64,000 bases of DNA. It comes from Amphritea balenae (GTDB taxonomy: Bacteria > Pseudomonadota > Gammaproteobacteria > Pseudomonadales > Balneatricaceae). The position numbers and the translations under genes were made by a program. Each line of letters begins with the position of its first letter. Position 1 is the stretch's first letter. The stretch spans positions 310,001 to 374,000 of the forward strand of contig NZ_RQXV01000002.1 in assembly GCF_003858655.1 (NCBI RefSeq), given 5' to 3'. This document shows, in pieces, positions 10,984 to 18,899 of the stretch. The notes under the pieces are model-generated. The model did no database searches, was not told the origin of the DNA, and worked only from the letters and a program-made list of their open reading frames with translations.

Positions 10984-11295
10984 ATGAATAACAATCCCCA
11001 GTATGAGGTGATATGGCAGATCGTGGCTGCAATACCGCAAGGCAAGGTTGCAACCTATGGCCAGGTAGCGGAGTTAGCTGGATTGCCGAGAGGTGCCCGT
11101 ATGGTCGGGAGATGTCTCAGTCAGTTACCCCGGGATAGTAAATTGCCCTGGTTCAGGGTAGTAAATGCCAGTGGGCGTATCTCTTTACCCGAGGGTAGTG
11201 AGGGGTATGTGAAGCAGCTCGGTTGTCTGCAAGAAGAGGGTGTTGCAGTGGTTAATGGTAAAATACGGCTATCGGTATTTCGTTGGCAGCTATAG
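10984..11295 (+). CDS. Alkyltransferase-like protein (ATL, MGMT family without active-site cysteine)
   Basis: This 103-residue protein belongs to the ATL branch of the MGMT family (E. coli YbaZ). These proteins bind O6-alkylguanine without transferring the alkyl group and flag it for nucleotide excision repair. The DNA-binding part is clear: IPQGKVATYGQVAELAGLPR, MVGRCLSQLP, and the N-RISLPEGS tail. The methyltransferase motif PCHRV reads PWFRV here, so the acceptor cysteine is absent. The usual ATL tryptophan is kept, but the following histidine is phenylalanine. No strong ribosome binding site is visible. It lies just downstream of the structured RNA. Confidence 0.88.
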   Translation: MNNNPQYEVIWQIVAAIPQGKVATYGQVAELAGLPRGARMVGRCLSQLPRDSKLPWFRVVNASGRISLPEGSEGYVKQLGCLQEEGVAVVNGKIRLSVFRWQL

Positions 11296-11320
11296 TTATC
11301 GCTCATATAAGAGATGTGTT

Positions 11321-11368
11321 GCTATCAGTGCTTTTGATAACAGTGTTTTTTGATAGCAGGCTTTTTTA
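11321..11368 (+). terminator. Possible terminator after the ATL gene
   Basis: GCTATCA at 11321-11327 pairs with TGATAGC at 11351-11357, with a long AT-rich loop, and is followed by AGGCTTTTTTAA. The stem is short and the loop large, so the call is tentative. The remaining bases up to the next gene hold nothing I recognise. Confidence 0.4.
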
Positions 11369-11456
11369 ATAAAAGTAGTTATCGGTGAAAGTGCTTATTA
11401 AGCATGGCGCTTTGTCGGTGTAATTAATTTTTTATGCTAAAGAATGGAGTTCAGGA

Positions 11457-11915
11457 ATGGTGGGATTATTACTCGCGTTGCATATGTTGGCTGCAGTTGT
11501 TTGGGTTGGTGGGATGTTTTTTGCTTATAACTGTTTACGCCCTGTAGCGGCGCAGGTGCTTGAACCGCCTTTTAGGTTGCAGCTCTGGTCGGGTAGTTTT
11601 GTGCGCTTTTTTCGATGGGTGTGGTTGGCGGTAATTCTGCTGCTAGTGACAGGGCACGGGATGATTGCAATGCTGGGTGGAATGGCTGCTGTTGGGGTTC
11701 ATGTCCATCTGATGATGGGGGCGGGTTATCTGATGGTGCTGTTGTATTGCTATCTTTATTTTCGTCCTTACTTACTGCTGAATCAATATGTAGATCAGCA
11801 GCGCTGGTCAGATGCGGCACCTCAGCTAAACCGCATTCGACAGATTGTTGCAGTGAATCTTGGTTTGGGATTGCTGGTTGTTATAGTGGCTAGTGGTGGG
11901 CGTTTTTGGTTATAG
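11457..11915 (+). CDS. CopD-like integral membrane protein
   Basis: This 152-residue protein has four predicted membrane segments (about 2-24, 48-72, 78-100 and 128-150). The first helix carries the HMLAAVVWVGGMFF pattern typical of CopD/YebZ-like proteins and of HemJ-like relatives. Histidines in HGMIAMLGG and HVHLMMGAGY could bind copper or haem. The CopD family is linked to copper uptake, but no CopC or other copper genes are nearby, so that role is not supported by context. It is convergent with the potassium channel gene. Confidence 0.65.
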   Translation: MVGLLLALHMLAAVVWVGGMFFAYNCLRPVAAQVLEPPFRLQLWSGSFVRFFRWVWLAVILLLVTGHGMIAMLGGMAAVGVHVHLMMGAGYLMVLLYCYLYFRPYLLLNQYVDQQRWSDAAPQLNRIRQIVAVNLGLGLLVVIVASGGRFWL

Positions 11916-11922
11916 AAAACTA

Positions 11923-12378
11923 TTAGCGATTGTTTTGCTCCAATCGTGCAATCAGGGTGTCGAGCTTTTTTTCCAGCTCTTTATTGTGGTTGAGGATCGC
12001 TTCATTCTGACGCCTTAGTTCGCGATTGCGAACATTTGTATCGGCAAATCCAACCAGTTTGCTGGCGATCTGAGCGCCGATGAAACCGACAATGCCAACG
12101 CCGATATAAAACATCAGCGCGACAATGATCCGGCCGCCCTGAGTAACGGGATAAAAATCGCCAAATCCGATGGTGCTGGCGCTCATTTGTAAGGCCCAGA
12201 ATGCATCCGCATAGTTGGTGATATTTGCCTCTGGGCTGGCTTGTTCCAGCCAGACCAGTGGGTAGGACAGTATTGCAATGATGCTGTACAACAGTACTAC
12301 AGCGATCAGGCCGAGAAATAGTGTACGGTAATTACGAACATTATATTCATCTGTGGTATAGATAAGCCGTTTTGGCAT
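11923..12378 (-). CDS. Two-TM potassium channel family protein
   Basis: This small ion channel of the Ion_trans_2 type has 151 residues. Segment TM1 lies at about 17-40 and TM2 at about 84-106. Between them is a pore loop with the selectivity filter STIGFGDFYP, close to the canonical TVGYGD. After TM2 comes a charged coiled coil (about 115-150, RELRRQNEAILNHNKELEKK) in place of a regulatory RCK domain. It probably forms a tetramer in the inner membrane. Selectivity for K+ is inferred from the filter only. Confidence 0.8.
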   Translation of the reverse strand: MPKRLIYTTDEYNVRNYRTLFLGLIAVVLLYSIIAILSYPLVWLEQASPEANITNYADAFWALQMSASTIGFGDFYPVTQGGRIIVALMFYIGVGIVGFIGAQIASKLVGFADTNVRNRELRRQNEAILNHNKELEKKLDTLIARLEQNNR

Positions 12379-12402
12379 CGTGCCGATCCCTGTTGTTTCT
12401 GG

Positions 12403-12834
12403 TTATATCTCGGTAATGCTGCCGGCGGTCATCGAATAAGGAAATGCACCGACAAACTTGACGTACTCATCTTCAAAGATCTTGCTTTTCTTTGGTCGGT
12501 ATTCGTAATCAAAAAGTAAAATCAGCCAGCTTATTTTCTTGTCACCCAGCTTTTCAATCTTGTTTTTTATCGCTTCGCCGTATGAGTATGAGTATGAGCA
12601 GGGGCCAATTATATCAATAACAGGTAGTGAGTTTTTTTCTGCGCCGTTAGTTTCCATATTTTCAGGATCATATTCTGGAATCAGAAAGTTTCTGGCCCAC
12701 TGGTCCAGTCCATTTTCATCTTCTTCAAAGTAGCTGTCCGGAATGCTGGCGTAGTCAACGGTGGAGTACCAGGCGGATACAACGCCCTCTTTTTCAAAGT
12801 TCATGATCTGCTTTATCCGCTTAATTGTTGCCAT
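12403..12834 (-). CDS. Hypothetical protein, possible Imm22-type immunity protein
   Basis: This 143-residue acidic cytoplasmic protein has no signal peptide. The pattern VVSAWYS, EEDENGLDQWARNF-IPEYDPEN, then WLILLFDYEYRPK recalls the Imm22 immunity family of polymorphic toxin systems, but I cannot confirm this without a profile search. An internal microsatellite (GTATGA repeated about three times near 12582) encodes alternating Ser-Tyr. It overlaps the 3' part of its upstream neighbour yfcL by 22 bases. It looks richer in A+T than its neighbours, and no toxin gene is visible beside it, so it may be an orphan acquisition. Confidence 0.45.
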   Translation of the reverse strand: MATIKRIKQIMNFEKEGVVSAWYSTVDYASIPDSYFEEDENGLDQWARNFLIPEYDPENMETNGAEKNSLPVIDIIGPCSYSYSYGEAIKNKIEKLGDKKISWLILLFDYEYRPKKSKIFEDEYVKFVGAFPYSMTAGSITEI

Positions 12835-13070
12835 AATTTTCGAATATCGGCGATATCCTGAGTACTTAATTTATCAGTCTTAAATGCGCTGTTAAGACTC
12901 TGCTCTACATTGTTTTCGAACTCGGCTTTGCTACTGCCCTGTTCAGCGCTGACCAGGCTTATGTGGCCCAGCAGGTAGCTACAGAGGAATAGCTGTTCCG
13001 GTTCTGAGTTAGCTTCGAGTTCGATCAGTTGATTGTAAACAGAGTCGGCATGTTGCTGGTATAAGCTCAT
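12813..13070 (-). CDS. yfcL: YfcL family protein
   Basis: This small 85-residue protein aligns by eye with E. coli YfcL: an N-terminal helix, then ELEANSEPEQLFLCSYLLGHISL (shared pattern F-SGYLRGHLTL), and LSTQDIADIRKLWQQL near the end. The function is unknown. Its start overlaps the stop of the DUF3108 gene by four bases (ATGA type), and its 3' end overlaps the possible immunity gene, so DUF3108-yfcL-downstream gene form one transcription unit. Confidence 0.75.
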   Translation of the reverse strand: MSLYQQHADSVYNQLIELEANSEPEQLFLCSYLLGHISLVSAEQGSSKAEFENNVEQSLNSAFKTDKLSTQDIADIRKLWQQLSG

Positions 13071-13771
13071 GGGGCTTCCGTCATTTTCAGTTCATCTATT
13101 AACAGGCTGTACTCTTTACCGTTCTTTTCCACCTGTTGAAGCTTTACAACTATATAGTCGAGCTCAGGGGCGCACCAGATATAGCTCTGGCGTTTGCTGT
13201 CAGGGCCACGGTCCCGCTGGATCTTGACTGCATTGAAAGAGCCAAGGGGGGTGGCTATCGGCTCTGTACCCAGCCGAATAAAACGATAGGTTTTCAGTCG
13301 TCCGCCGTCAGCGACTTCGTAAACGAACTGCTCTTTGTTGGCGAGCAGGTCCTGCCTTAGTTGTACCTGGTAAGTGAGGCTGTCCAGTGCGCCTTTTGGT
13401 ACATCCATAGTCCAGGGTTTGCCTTTAATATCATTCAGCACTGTACCGGTGCTCCAGTTGAACTGGAGTACTGCGTCTTTGCTGCTGCCTATTACTTTGC
13501 GGTGATATTCATAGCGCTGAGGTTCAATCAGGTCGTTGTTAATTTTGAACTGCGTAAATTCATTAATGCTGGCAAACAGTGCTTTGGCATTCATTGACAG
13601 AACCCACTGATCACCGTTTTTGCGGAGTTCACGTACGGCTTTGCCAGAAAATGAAAACCCCAGATCGAACTGGGCTTTGTAGGTTGCCTGGTAGGGTTTA
13701 AGGCCCTCTGCTGCTTGTCCGGGTAGGGCAAACAGCATGAGTAGAGCGGTAAGCAGTGCGCTAAATCGCAT
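13067..13771 (-). CDS. DUF3108 domain-containing periplasmic protein
   Basis: This 234-residue protein begins with a signal peptide (MRFSALLTALLMLFALPGQA, cleaved before AEGLKPY). The mature part is mostly beta strand with the DUF3108 features YQATYKAQFDLGFSFSG, LDSLTYQVQLRQDL, and GSFNAVKIQRDRG followed by WCAPELDYIVVKLQ. The function is unknown; the family often sits beside purN, as here, where it starts four bases after the purN stop. That suggests shared transcription with purMN. Confidence 0.85.
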   Translation of the reverse strand: MRFSALLTALLMLFALPGQAAEGLKPYQATYKAQFDLGFSFSGKAVRELRKNGDQWVLSMNAKALFASINEFTQFKINNDLIEPQRYEYHRKVIGSSKDAVLQFNWSTGTVLNDIKGKPWTMDVPKGALDSLTYQVQLRQDLLANKEQFVYEVADGGRLKTYRFIRLGTEPIATPLGSFNAVKIQRDRGPDSKRQSYIWCAPELDYIVVKLQQVEKNGKEYSLLIDELKMTEAP

Positions 13772-13774
13772 CGG

Positions 13775-14428
13775 TTACTCCTGAATAAATTGATATCCTT
13801 CAGGAGGGAGGGTAGTGCCATCCAGCTGAATCTGTCCTGAAGCTGTATGCATCAGGCGTTCAGCGCAGAACCATTCAACAGCAAGCGGATAGATCTTGTG
13901 TTCACTACCATGGATGCGTTGTTGTAGGCTGTCTGCTGTGTCATTTTCCTGAATATCGATAGGGGCCTGTATAGCAAGGGGGCCGCCATCCAGTTCTTCA
14001 GTAACAAAATGAACGGTGCAGCCGTGCAGGCTATCACCGGCATCCAGAGCGCGTTGATGGGTATTAAGGCCTTTGTACTTAGGCAGCAGTGAAGGGTGGA
14101 TGTTAAACATTCGCCCTTCATAATGCCGTACAAAACCCGGCGTCAGGATCCGCATAAAGCCCGCCAGAACAATCAGATCGGGTTGGTGGGCATCGATCGC
14201 TTCAATCATTGCCGCATCAAAGCCTTCGCGATCATCAAATTCTTTATGATTAATGATGATCTGCGGAATACCGGCTGCTTCAGCCCGTTTCAGGCCAAAG
14301 ATATCTGCTTTGTTACTCAGAACTGCAGAGATGCGGCCATTGATCTGGCCGCTCCCGATAGCATCGATGATCGCCTGCAGATTAGAACCGCTGCCAGAGA
14401 TCAGTACAACAATGCTTTTTTCAGTCAT
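13775..14428 (-). CDS. purN: Phosphoribosylglycinamide formyltransferase
   Basis: PurN transfers a formyl group from 10-formyl-tetrahydrofolate to GAR in the third step of purine synthesis. The 217-residue protein has the substrate loop ISGSGSNLQAIIDA at the N-terminus. It has the catalytic set N-H-D: the FNIHPSLLPKYKGLNTHQRA block and HFVTEELDGGP. Length is normal (212 in E. coli). It starts three bases after purM ends, as in the common purMN operon. Confidence 0.96.
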   Translation of the reverse strand: MTEKSIVVLISGSGSNLQAIIDAIGSGQINGRISAVLSNKADIFGLKRAEAAGIPQIIINHKEFDDREGFDAAMIEAIDAHQPDLIVLAGFMRILTPGFVRHYEGRMFNIHPSLLPKYKGLNTHQRALDAGDSLHGCTVHFVTEELDGGPLAIQAPIDIQENDTADSLQQRIHGSEHKIYPLAVEWFCAERLMHTASGQIQLDGTTLPPEGYQFIQE

Positions 14429-14431
14429 TGA

Positions 14432-15490
14432 TCAGGACTCCAGGCCGCTCAGATCAACCTGCTCTTCTCCCGCATCGGCAGCAGCAATCTGGCCGATAAC
14501 CCAAGGCTCTTCACCGGCTGCTTTCAGGATAGAAAGCGCTTCGTCGGTTTTGTCTTGTGGTACGCAAACAACCATACCAACGCCGCAGTTCAGGGTGCGG
14601 TACATCTCACGATCTTCAACGTTGCCCAGTTTTTGAATCCAGCGGAAAACTTCAGGCATTTTCCATGAATTAATATCGATAACCGCTTTAGCGTTATCCG
14701 GTAGTACCCGTGGGATATTTTCCAGCAGGCCGCCACCGGTGATGTGAGACAAAGCGTTAACCTGACTGTTCTTGATTAGCTCAAGCAGAGGCTTAACATA
14801 GATGCGGGTTGGCTCCATCAGAGCTTCGGTCATCGGTTTGCCGTCGATCTCTTCGTTCAGGTCCGCGCCACGAACTTCAATGATTTTACGAATCAGGGAG
14901 TAACCATTGGAATGCGGGCCGGAAGATGGCAGGCCAATAATAGAATCGCCGACTGCTACCTTAGAGCCATCGATGATGTCGGCTTTTTCTACGATACCAA
15001 CACAGAAACCTGCCAGGTCGTAGTCTTCACCTTCATACATGCCCGGCATTTCTGCCGTTTCACCACCAACCAGGGCCGCACCAGCCAGTTCGCAGCCAGC
15101 ACCAATGCCAGTTACTACATCGGCTGCAACGTCGATGTTCAGTTTTCCGGTCGCGTAGTAGTCCAAAAAGCAAAGCGGCTCTGCGCCGGCTACGACCAGG
15201 TCGTTGACACACATAGCGACCAGATCGATGCCGATAGTGTCATGCTTGTTCAGGTCCATTGCCAGGCGTAGCTTAGTGCCCACACCATCAGTACCGGTAA
15301 CCAGCACAGGTTGCTTGTAACCAGCAGGGATTTCACACAGGGCGCCAAAGCCTCCCAGGCCACCCATTACTTCAGGACGAGCGGTGCGTTTAGCAACGCC
15401 TTTGATACGGTCAACCAGTGCGTTACCTGCGTCGATATCAACGCCGGCGTCTTTATAGCTGATAGAGGTATTAGTGTCAGATGCAGACAT
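14432..15490 (-). CDS. purM: Phosphoribosylformylglycinamidine cyclo-ligase
   Basis: PurM closes the imidazole ring to make AIR. Recognisable stretches include [30 protein letters not shown], the ATP-binding [31 protein letters not shown] and [16 protein letters not shown]. The frame stays open upstream to a TTG at 15505, but the ATG at 15490 giving [16 protein letters not shown] (352 residues) fits the family better. It is divergent from the DUF2066 gene; the 185-base gap between them must hold both promoters. Confidence 0.96.
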   Translation of the reverse strand: MSASDTNTSISYKDAGVDIDAGNALVDRIKGVAKRTARPEVMGGLGGFGALCEIPAGYKQPVLVTGTDGVGTKLRLAMDLNKHDTIGIDLVAMCVNDLVVAGAEPLCFLDYYATGKLNIDVAADVVTGIGAGCELAGAALVGGETAEMPGMYEGEDYDLAGFCVGIVEKADIIDGSKVAVGDSIIGLPSSGPHSNGYSLIRKIIEVRGADLNEEIDGKPMTEALMEPTRIYVKPLLELIKNSQVNALSHITGGGLLENIPRVLPDNAKAVIDINSWKMPEVFRWIQKLGNVEDREMYRTLNCGVGMVVCVPQDKTDEALSILKAAGEEPWVIGQIAAADAGEEQVDLSGLES

Positions 15491-15675
15491 ATATGTGTGA
15501 ACCAAGGTTATTAGTGTAAAAATTTGCGCGTATTCTATCAGGTTGCTGGTGAGGCGGCTATTGTGTGTTAAAGTTTATGCCGCTTTTAAGGGATACTTTT
15601 TTATGCCTGTGGCCTGAGCAGTCTAATTGACCTGCTTTGGACAGGGTTAAGGAATTTTAAGGTAACAAATTCATC

Positions 15676-16752
15676 ATGATGCGTTCGATTAAAAATACAC
15701 TGCTAACGTTGGTTCTGATGAGCCTGTTTGCAACTGTTCAGGCGGCAACGATTAAAGGTTTATATAGCGTTGAATTATTGGTGCCTGAACAGTTAAATCA
15801 ACCCGCTACTGAACAGTTAAAAGAGGGGCTGCAAGGGGTGCTGATTAAGGTCTCCGGTCGTAGTGCGGTAGTGAATAAACCTGCTGTCGTACTGGCGTTG
15901 CGTTCGCCAGCTACGTTACTACAGCAGTTTCGTTACCAGTCTACCCAGATTCCTGTTGCCGCAGGTGATGGTCGGGAGGTACTTGGACAACGTCTGATTC
16001 TGGATTTTGATCCGGTGTTGATTGATCAGTTGTTGACGCAAGCGGGAATGAAAGCAATTGGTCATGCCCGTCCCTCTTTAATGGTATGGCTGGCAGATCA
16101 GCGTGGCGGCGCTGCCCGGGATTTTGTTGCACCAGAAAGCCAGATATATTCCCAGCTTGCTCTGCTGGCGAGGCAGCGGGGTTTACCTCTTGATGTACCG
16201 TTATTAGACCTGACCGATCAGGGGGGGATGGATGTGAGTGATCTGTGGGGATTCTTTCGTCCGCAGATTGAGCAAGCGTCAGCCCGCTATCAGCCGGATG
16301 CAGTTTTGGTTGGCAGATTATTGCAACGTTCGAACGGCGGTTGGCATACCGAATGGCTGTTATTAAAAGATGGCCAGTCCCGAACATTTGAACCTTCTGG
16401 TGCTTTATCGTTACAGCTGAAATCTGTATTAGATGACAGTGCTGACTTTGTCTTGTCTTCACTGGGCGCGTCCCGTTTTAGCTACGTGGAGAGTGGGTTG
16501 CAGCTCGAGGTGGCTAATGTTGATGATATTGCTGATTATCTTCAGTTATTAGAATACCTGCGTCAGTTGCCTCCGGTTGAAAAGGTCCGGGTAAGTGGTG
16601 TTGATGCTGACCACATTATGTTTCGGGTTGAATTGGAAGGAGGCAGTCAGGCGCTTGAACAAGCGACTCGTCTGAATCCCCGTATGGCGCCGATGTCTCG
16701 TATTACTGCGCAAGCGGAAGATACAGTTTTATTATATCGTTGGCAGGAATGA
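15676..16752 (+). CDS. DUF2066 domain-containing secreted protein
   Basis: This 358-residue protein has a signal peptide (KNTLLTLVLMSLFATVQA) and a DUF2066 body: GLYSVELLVPEQ, QGVLIKVSGRSAV, LVVWL-like SLMVWLADQRGG, and a C-terminal half that may carry a beta-rich repeat. The function is unknown. In Pseudomonas a DUF2066 gene sits between purM and hda, and the same arrangement is seen here. Two ATGs stand together at 15676 and 15679. The perM gene follows after 37 bases. Confidence 0.83.
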   Translation: MMRSIKNTLLTLVLMSLFATVQAATIKGLYSVELLVPEQLNQPATEQLKEGLQGVLIKVSGRSAVVNKPAVVLALRSPATLLQQFRYQSTQIPVAAGDGREVLGQRLILDFDPVLIDQLLTQAGMKAIGHARPSLMVWLADQRGGAARDFVAPESQIYSQLALLARQRGLPLDVPLLDLTDQGGMDVSDLWGFFRPQIEQASARYQPDAVLVGRLLQRSNGGWHTEWLLLKDGQSRTFEPSGALSLQLKSVLDDSADFVLSSLGASRFSYVESGLQLEVANVDDIADYLQLLEYLRQLPPVEKVRVSGVDADHIMFRVELEGGSQALEQATRLNPRMAPMSRITAQAEDTVLLYRWQE

Positions 16753-16789
16753 ACTTCACACCTGACGAGGCCGCTGAAAGGGAATTAAT

Positions 16790-17842
16790 ATGAGTGATTC
16801 ACAACGCTGGTTTTTTCTGATTGTTACGCTAATACTGGCGTTCTTGCTGTATTTACTGCAGCCAATTCTTTCTCCCTTCATTGTTGCGGCATTACTGGCG
16901 TATCTGTCTGACCCATTGGCTGATCGCCTGGAAGCCAGGGGGCTTAGTCGGACTTTGTCTGTCGTGGTGGTGTTTTCGGTCATGACTTCAGTATTGTTAC
17001 TACTGGTCATCTGGCTGATACCTAAGCTTGGGCATCAGATTCAGGTGATGGTGAAGCTGATTCCCGCAGTTCTGACAATGATTGAGACTGTTTGGATTCC
17101 CTGGATTAAGGCAAACACAGGTGTTTCGCTGGCAGATTTTGACTGGCAGAGCGTTCGTCAGTTAATGACCGGTCACTGGCAGCAAACCGGTAATATAGTT
17201 AAAGACCTGTTTAGTAGTGTTTCACAGTCCGGTATGGCACTGGCTGCCTGGTTAGCCAATCTGGTGCTGATCCCGGTGGTTATGTTTTATCTGTTACGTG
17301 ACTGGGATGTGATGATGGATAAAATCGGTCACCTGCTGCCTCGTAATGTTGAACCTAAGGTAAAGCTCTGGGCCAGAGAGTGCGACGAAGTGCTGGGTGC
17401 TTTTATCAAAGGTCAGTTACTGGTGATGTTTGCGCTGGGTGTTATTTATTCGTTGGGGCTATGGGCGATAGGGCTGGATCTGGCATTGTTAGTCGGTATG
17501 ATTGCCGGATTAGCCAGTATAGTGCCCTACATGGGGTTCTTTGTTGGTATTATTGCCGCGGCTGTAGCTGCGATGTTGCAGTTTAATGATGTCACTGCAC
17601 TGGCCTGGGTTGGCTTAGTGTTTGCGATAGGTCAGGCGCTTGAGGGAATGGTGTTAACGCCATTGTTGGTCGGTGATCGCATTGGCCTGCACCCGGTTGC
17701 CGTGATCTTCGCCATCATGGCAGGAGGGCAGTTATTTGGTTTTGTTGGAATTTTGATTGCACTTCCTGTAGCGGCCGTTATTATGGTGCTCCTTCGTCAC
17801 CTGCATCAGGGATATAAAAGCAGTAGGTTGTATGATTGCTGA
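16790..17842 (+). CDS. AI-2E/PerM family membrane transporter
   Basis: This 350-residue polytopic protein has about seven or eight membrane helices. It matches the PerM/AI-2E exporter family: FIVAALLAYLSDPLADRLEARG near the start, the conserved ARECDEVLGAFIKGQ, then GLASIVPYMGFFVGI, and the P-L-VGDRIGLHP-AVIFAIMAGGQLFGF block. Most members have unproven substrates, so export of autoinducer should not be assumed. It lies between DUF2066 and hda, a conserved neighbourhood. A second paralogue occurs at 47.3 kb. Confidence 0.88.
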   Translation: MSDSQRWFFLIVTLILAFLLYLLQPILSPFIVAALLAYLSDPLADRLEARGLSRTLSVVVVFSVMTSVLLLLVIWLIPKLGHQIQVMVKLIPAVLTMIETVWIPWIKANTGVSLADFDWQSVRQLMTGHWQQTGNIVKDLFSSVSQSGMALAAWLANLVLIPVVMFYLLRDWDVMMDKIGHLLPRNVEPKVKLWARECDEVLGAFIKGQLLVMFALGVIYSLGLWAIGLDLALLVGMIAGLASIVPYMGFFVGIIAAAVAAMLQFNDVTALAWVGLVFAIGQALEGMVLTPLLVGDRIGLHPVAVIFAIMAGGQLFGFVGILIALPVAAVIMVLLRHLHQGYKSSRLYDC

Positions 17843-17912
17843 GCAGGGGGATGCAATGGAAATGTATATATATGGAGCATTCAGCTCCGGTCAGAATACA
17901 GTATAAAAGTAG

Positions 17913-18617
17913 ATGAGTAGTCCGGAACCCTTTCAGATTCCTCTGGGTATTACCCTGCGGGATGACGCCCGTTTTGAAAATTTCCTTAGCCAGGGAAACG
18001 AGCTGTTATGCAACACTCTTGGACAAGCGTCCCGGGGTGAGGGCGAGCAGTTTCTTTTTCTTTGGGGTAATCGCGACAGCGGTTGCTCGCACCTGTTGCA
18101 GGCTGTTTGTCATGCCTCTGATTCTGCCGGCCGTACCGCGGTATATCTGCCTTTAGATGAAGTGTTAGATATGGGGCCCGAGGTGCTGGACGGTATGGAG
18201 CATCTTGACCTTGTCTGTCTGGATAATCTGCACTTGATCGCGGGCAACAAAGTCTGGGAAGAGGGCTTGTTTCACTTCTTTAATCGTATCCGTGCTGAGA
18301 ATAACCGTTTGTTGGTTTCGGCTGACCGGGCGCCACGTCAGTTGGGTGTTAATTTGCCGGATCTTGCTTCGCGTTTGAGTTGGGGTATGGTCTTTCAGGT
18401 TCATAATCTCGATGACGACGGTAAAGTGAAGGCTTTGCAAATGCGTGCTAACGGCCGTGGTTTTGAAATCACTGAAGAGGTTGCCCGCTTTTTGTTGCAT
18501 CGTGCCAGCCGTAGTATGGCTGATCTGTTTGATCTGCTGGATCAGTTGGACTCAGCGTCCCTGAGCGCAAAGCGTAAAGTTACAATTCCCTTCGTTAAGC
18601 AAGTGCTTAATCTTTGA
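17913..18617 (+). CDS. hda: DnaA regulatory inactivator Hda
   Basis: Hda is a DnaA-like AAA+ protein that works with the DNA-loaded sliding clamp to stimulate ATP hydrolysis by DnaA after initiation. The 234-residue protein opens with a short clamp-binding type segment (PFQIPLGITLRDDARFENF). It has a degenerate Walker A (GNRDSGCSHLLQAV), Walker B-like DLVCLDNLHLIAG, sensor ISADRAPRQLGV-type RLLVSADRAPRQL, and a C-terminal lid (FLLHRASRSMADLFDLLDQLD). It follows the perM gene after 70 bases. Confidence 0.93.
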   Translation: MSSPEPFQIPLGITLRDDARFENFLSQGNELLCNTLGQASRGEGEQFLFLWGNRDSGCSHLLQAVCHASDSAGRTAVYLPLDEVLDMGPEVLDGMEHLDLVCLDNLHLIAGNKVWEEGLFHFFNRIRAENNRLLVSADRAPRQLGVNLPDLASRLSWGMVFQVHNLDDDGKVKALQMRANGRGFEITEEVARFLLHRASRSMADLFDLLDQLDSASLSAKRKVTIPFVKQVLNL

Positions 18618-18644
18618 TGCAATTTTTGCATTAGACTAATCAGT

Positions 18645-18899
18645 ATGATGATTTTCCTTGCAGGATTGCCTGCTGAAGTGGCCGCTGAAGAGATAAAGCA
18701 GTTGTTGTCGCGCTATGTTGAGGTGGAAGCGCTGGAGCTTTTGCCCGGTGAACAGCCTGAACAGACCATCGCCACGTTAAAAGTAAGTATTTCAAATGCT
18801 GAGGCTCACTGGGTAACCAGACGATTGACCGGTTTGTACTGGCGTGGCCATACCCTGAGTGCTTATGTTTCGCTATTCTCTGGTAACAACGATGCCTGA
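18645..18899 (+). CDS. Small RRM-like hypothetical protein
   Basis: This 84-residue protein begins MMIFLAGLPAEVAAEEIKQLL, which looks like the first strand and helix of an RRM or ferredoxin-like fold, and ends with GLYWRGHTLSAYVSLF. No catalytic motif is visible. Its stop overlaps the start of the pseudouridine synthase by eight bases, so translation is probably coupled. A link to RNA modification is plausible from that context but is inference. Confidence 0.6.
   Translation: MMIFLAGLPAEVAAEEIKQLLSRYVEVEALELLPGEQPEQTIATLKVSISNAEAHWVTRRLTGLYWRGHTLSAYVSLFSGNNDA

Noticed and set aside
12582-12600. CRISPR-like or functional repeat at GTATGAGTATGAGTATGAG
   Set aside because: It is a short in-frame microsatellite within one coding gene, with no spacers.
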